A DNA stretch of 64,000 nucleotides. It comes from Branchiostoma floridae. Lineage: Eukaryota; Chordata; Leptocardii; Amphioxiformes; Branchiostomatidae. Shown here in pieces: positions 60,257-64,000 of the stretch; the stretch's first letter is position 1, and each line of letters opens with the position of its first letter. A model generated the notes under the pieces. That model was not told the origin of the DNA. It saw only the letters and a list, made by a program, of their open reading frames with translations, and searched no databases. The stretch covers positions 19,892,789-19,956,788 of the forward strand of contig NC_049981.1 of the NCBI RefSeq assembly GCF_000003815.2, in the 5' to 3' direction. The position numbers and the translations under genes are program-made.

Positions 60257-62850
60257 GTTATAACTCTAAGCCTTGCAGTTGCAAGTCTATTTTCTTATGA
60301 TATAATTTGCCACAATAGATGAACTTAAATTCTATTTGAAAATTCCTTGGTAGTACAAAAACAAACATTGACCCTATTGGAATCAAGTGTTATAACAACC
60401 CCAAGCATCATGCTGAATACAAGTTTCTAGTGTCACTATCTAATTGAGATGGACCTAATTCTCTTTGAGATTTCACTGCAAAGTGCTGGGTAAACAAACA
60501 GATTGCAAATCTGGTGGGAAAGGCTGCAACTGTGGCCTCACCTCTGACCTCTTGCAGCTCATACAAACTCAGGAAACAACATACCCATGAGCCTTTGTAG
60601 GCCCTGAGAGTAGGAAGAGGTCACTGCAATCCTGGGATAAAGTGGGCAACCTGTCTTTATTCAACGAGATTAATATGCATTATTTTGCTTCATTTAACAT
60701 CCCTCTCCTAAAGCCCAGTTCGGAATCCAATACATTATGAAATTTATTACCTTTTTATGTATTGACATCCTGTAGCTGTTACAAATGCTCTTCACTTTGT
60801 GCACTATTAGGGTGCTCAGTATATCAAATTTAGGCGGGTACACTAATACATTAGAGTACCAAAGGGTAGAAAAGGTTACTTTGGGATCCCAATTTCTTTT
60901 AGTAGGACAGTGCATTGTTCTTGATAGAACTTTTTCTAAGCCATACATACTTTAAACCGAAGATTTTATCCGCATTCACTCACTCACACATGTAGATGAT
61001 GCAAAAACTACATGATGTTGTTACTACATAGAAGAAAACAGATCAGTCTGCGTCTCCTGGATGTCACCATGACAGCAGGCTGTCACCATGGTAACAGGTT
61101 GAGGAGGTCATGTTGTGACTGGTGCCATACAGGAATCAGCCACTGGTGTTTGGATAAATATTGTTAAAGAGATATTCTGTCAGTAATGCCATAGTCAATA
61201 GCTTAATCCATAATTCATATCTTGTTCATTGCTTTCAATGGAATTGTTGATGTGTAGTCCCCAGAGATGGTTGTTACAATGATATGGCAAAGACGGTTTG
61301 AGCATGTTCTGAACAAGGAAATATTATTAGGCAAATAAACATGGTGAAATACCAAGTTTGGTATGAATATGTTCAGGTTCCTGGTACCCGAACAAAGAGA
61401 CATGTTTGTTTTTCATGCCAGGTAGCACTTTTGCTATTCATAGTTATGTGGACATGTTTATGGAATAAAGAATGCACTACTTTTCTGATGGGCCATCAGG
61501 TAATGATAGTGTTCCTGTCTTTGAAATATCATAGGTCATACACGCCTCCAGACCGAAAGTTTGTGCTTGTACTTCAAGTTATTCTAGGACCACTACAAAC
61601 GCATGTGTTTCACCAAGGCTATGATTCTCCTTTTAAACACAATATTCAGGATACTTGCCTAAAGCCAGATTCGAGGTAATACTAGCCAAATGTTTTCAAG
61701 CAAAGGGTTTCTGTTTTTGTGAGATAACAGTAAACCCAAGGTAGGGACCATATTTTTAGATTCCTATCTGCCTAACTGGATATTTCTCTGACAGACAGTA
61801 CCCTAATTCATGATTGTGAGGGAGGAGGCTGACATATAAGGTCACAGTTTTGTTAAAAGTATGGCATGAGAAATGAATAGCACATCCATGTAACCAACTG
61901 GCTTTTGTAACTCCAAACAAATAATGTTTTCCCCCAAAGGGACTGAACTTTGTGACCTTTCACAAGTCTATCTGCATAAGGGACATTTCAAGGTTATGTT
62001 TTATTGGAAACTTCCAAGAAATATGATCTGCTTTCTGACCCCTCTTTCCCAGGCTTCCCCTTTGGCCATTCCTTACTGCATTTAATAGAGACAAGACATC
62101 AGAAAGCTTTCTCCTCCAGAGATCATGTTCCAAACATGCCTCCCTGGGATATCATCTTTTCACTTAGTTTATGTGGTTCCCAGGGCAGAGTGGGGAAGAA
62201 GTTCCTTTATATCCATTCCCTGTAGAAGGAGACATGATAGGTCATATATCGCACACCTAGAAATGTTATGCCTAGAATAAAGTCCCTCAACATCACATCC
62301 TTAGTTTAGATTATTGGTAATCACATGCAACAAGGGTGGTATGCTTTTTTCCAGTGATTTTTGGAAAGTTTTGATTAACAGAAGTGTGCCGTTATCCGTT
62401 GTGCAATTAACTGGCTTCTACTGTACTTGACATAGGAGACTATCCCTTTCATACATCATGCAAGTCTTTGTCAGAAAATTTACTAGCGAAAGTTATGGCT
62501 AGTCTGAAACTCACCTCAATTAAGTTATCATAATATTTTATAACGGTTTTTGAGAGTACTCTGTTGTAGTCCCACAAAAAATGTTACAACTTGCAGGTTG
62601 TATATGAAAGGACATTTTCTAGTGACAGCCTCTCCCCATGTTGCACCCCATTTTGTCTGCCCCAGGCCAACTCCATCCTGGGCAGAGCCAGTGCAAATGT
62701 TTATTGACATGGCTTCTGGCCTGTGTTCAGCAGGCTCCATTACACAATCATTAATCTAATTAACGCACGCATGCATTACCCAGAGTGAGGTTTGTAGGCG
62801 TTCCCTGTAGAAGACATCCCATCAGATGAAATAATGATAGTGGAAATTAG
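60257..62850. other. Non-coding
   Basis: No exon recognised. Contains the palindromic X-box at 61082-61095 and a TCAC microsatellite near 60976-60987. Confidence 0.45.
61082..61095. promoter_or_regulatory. RFX X-box palindrome
   Basis: GTCACCATGGTAAC fits the RFX consensus GTNRCC-NN-RGYAAC exactly, as two inverted half sites. An imperfect copy GTCACCATGACAGC lies 19 bp upstream (61063-61076). RFX factors control ciliary and other genes; use here is unproven. Confidence 0.45.
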
Positions 62851-63897
62851 TATAGAGTATTGCTATCATCTAGGGTCTACTCACAAGATGTGATCCACAT
62901 ACAAGATATAAAAGCCTGCTACTACAGGCTGAGGCAGAAGTGCAGCACCTGTGGTCTTTCCTACTGGTTGGAGATAGAAACTGTATTTGTTTGTTTGTCC
63001 TGTCTTGCAGGGAAAGAGAAAGAGGCAACTCATGTCTTGCAGGGAAAGAGAAAGAGGCAACTTCTGTCCTTGACGTCTCAGAGTTATGCCTGTCAACAAC
63101 ATTGTGACAGCATGTTGTCTGGGAGTTGGAATGGGAAAGGGAAGCGAAGGGCTTGCCAGGCATGTAGGGGTTGCACCGGCACAGGCTGCAAGTTTGGGAT
63201 GTTTGAGCCATTTTGTGTCTCAGGAAGGCACTCTGGGAAAAGGTCGCCCATGGGCTCTGGGGTCAGACTGCTCTGCACTTGTCAAAATAACTGGTGTTTA
63301 GGTGGTGGTAAGGAGAAATCAGAGGGCAGTGTGCTTTTCAGACTGGGCTCAACTGGTGTCTCCATCATTTTGGACTTCAGTTTTGTCTGGCTGATTCAGA
63401 GTGGAGAGTTAAAAACCTATTGACCAAGAATGGGGAAGACTGAATGTGGTAGAAAAGGGACAGTGAGTCTTACCATTGTTGTCCAAGAGGTTGGTAGTAT
63501 TTGGTTGGCTGGAATGATTGTTTTACCACGTTTTTTAGCCTACATGCTTGTCCTGTCATATTTTGATACTGTTTTTTGTCAGCAACAAGGATTGTTTGCC
63601 TTAATTTCATGCTTGTTCTTGAACTTTGGCCAACAGGTATACAATTATACTGCAGAAATCAATAATTCTTTAGTACAGTGGATCAATGTTCCATCTCCCT
63701 ATTTCACAGAGGGCAGGTTTCATTATGAAACTTTGTCCCTATCTGTATTAACCTTAATGTTTTCAATACCTGAACCCAAATTTGTATTGAACACTTACCA
63801 TTCTGAATTGTGGGAAAGCCAAGAGAATTTTAAAACTCTTGCTAACTTTATGAAGGTAATCATCATGAATCGTCTTGCTTACTTTATGAAGGTAATA
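62851..63897 (+). other. Unrecognised long open frame with one internal stop
   Basis: One frame is open from 62851 to 63420 (190 codons), meets TGA at 63421-63423, then is open again to 63897 (158 codons). The first half is rich in cysteine, lysine and glycine and includes an exact 32-bp tandem duplication (63001-63032, 63033-63064). No domain is recognised, and no obvious start context is present. The bias against TAA/TAG may reflect local composition. Confidence 0.25.
63001..63064. repeat. 32-bp tandem duplication
   Basis: TGTCTTGCAGGGAAAGAGAA followed by AGAGGCAACT occurs twice in direct succession. Each unit contains CTTGCAG|G followed by a purine-rich run, resembling a 3' splice site with an exonic enhancer. 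Confidence 0.9.
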
Positions 63898-64000
63898 TGA
63901 CACGAAATTGAGGAAACCAATGTTTTTCCACTGACATGTTTAACTTCACTGCAACAAATTAAGTTACACTAATTTTCCGAACCGTCTTGCTAAATTTGAC

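Overview
The window is animal nuclear DNA, most likely from a lancelet (Branchiostoma) or another invertebrate deuterostome. The organism call is an inference from the chordate-like protein sequence, GT-AG introns of a few hundred bases, AT-rich composition, and many short foldback DNA transposons. There is no prokaryotic-style gene layout. Most reading frames outside the gene described below look like chance.

One protein-coding gene is certain. From 2927 to 15968 on the + strand runs a mitochondrial glutamate dehydrogenase (GLUD1 family), with 14 exon positions visible. The 5' exons (mitochondrial presequence and first part of the enzyme) lie before the window. The remarkable feature is that four exon positions are present twice, side by side, with identical lengths, identical phases and intact splice sites: 4985-5048/5135-5198 (64 bp each), 6920-7006/7069-7155 (87 bp), 7960-8048/8446-8534 (89 bp) and the two stop-containing last exons 14503-14622/15849-15968 (120 bp). 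Read one copy at a time they give a full GDH; this is the signature of mutually exclusive splicing, with up to 16 isoforms from one gene. The second copy of each pair is closer to vertebrate GDH. Ten other exons are single copy and include the Rossmann motif, the antenna and the main ADP/GTP contact residues. This is the best candidate for an undescribed system here.

Introns and flanks carry mobile elements: a 1166-bp terminal-inverted-repeat element with arrays of a 31-bp motif and a 6-bp target duplication (1280-2445); a minus-strand tail of a GIY-YIG-type reverse-transcriptase element (5282-5729); four copies of a ~200-bp hAT-like MITE; foldbacks at 9529-9642, 18023-18232 and 60025-60256; a 5'-truncated CR1/Jockey-like LINE (20994-22034, minus); a short non-autonomous LTR element with two LTRs that look identical (22609-24476, minus); and a TA-flanked 1.2-kb element (30351-31556).

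At 18565-18794 a CpG-rich segment with two CCAAT boxes ends in a strong 5' splice site and looks like the promoter and first non-coding exon of a second + strand gene. From there to the end (about 45 kb) I recognise no coding exon. The stretch alternates AT-rich DNA with denser blocks that could be regulatory (for example 33480-33870, 36230-36500, 42340-42990, 55500-56110), as in the long introns of developmental genes; that reading is an inference. Near the right edge a frame is open for about 350 codons with one stop (62851-63897) and is unrecognised.
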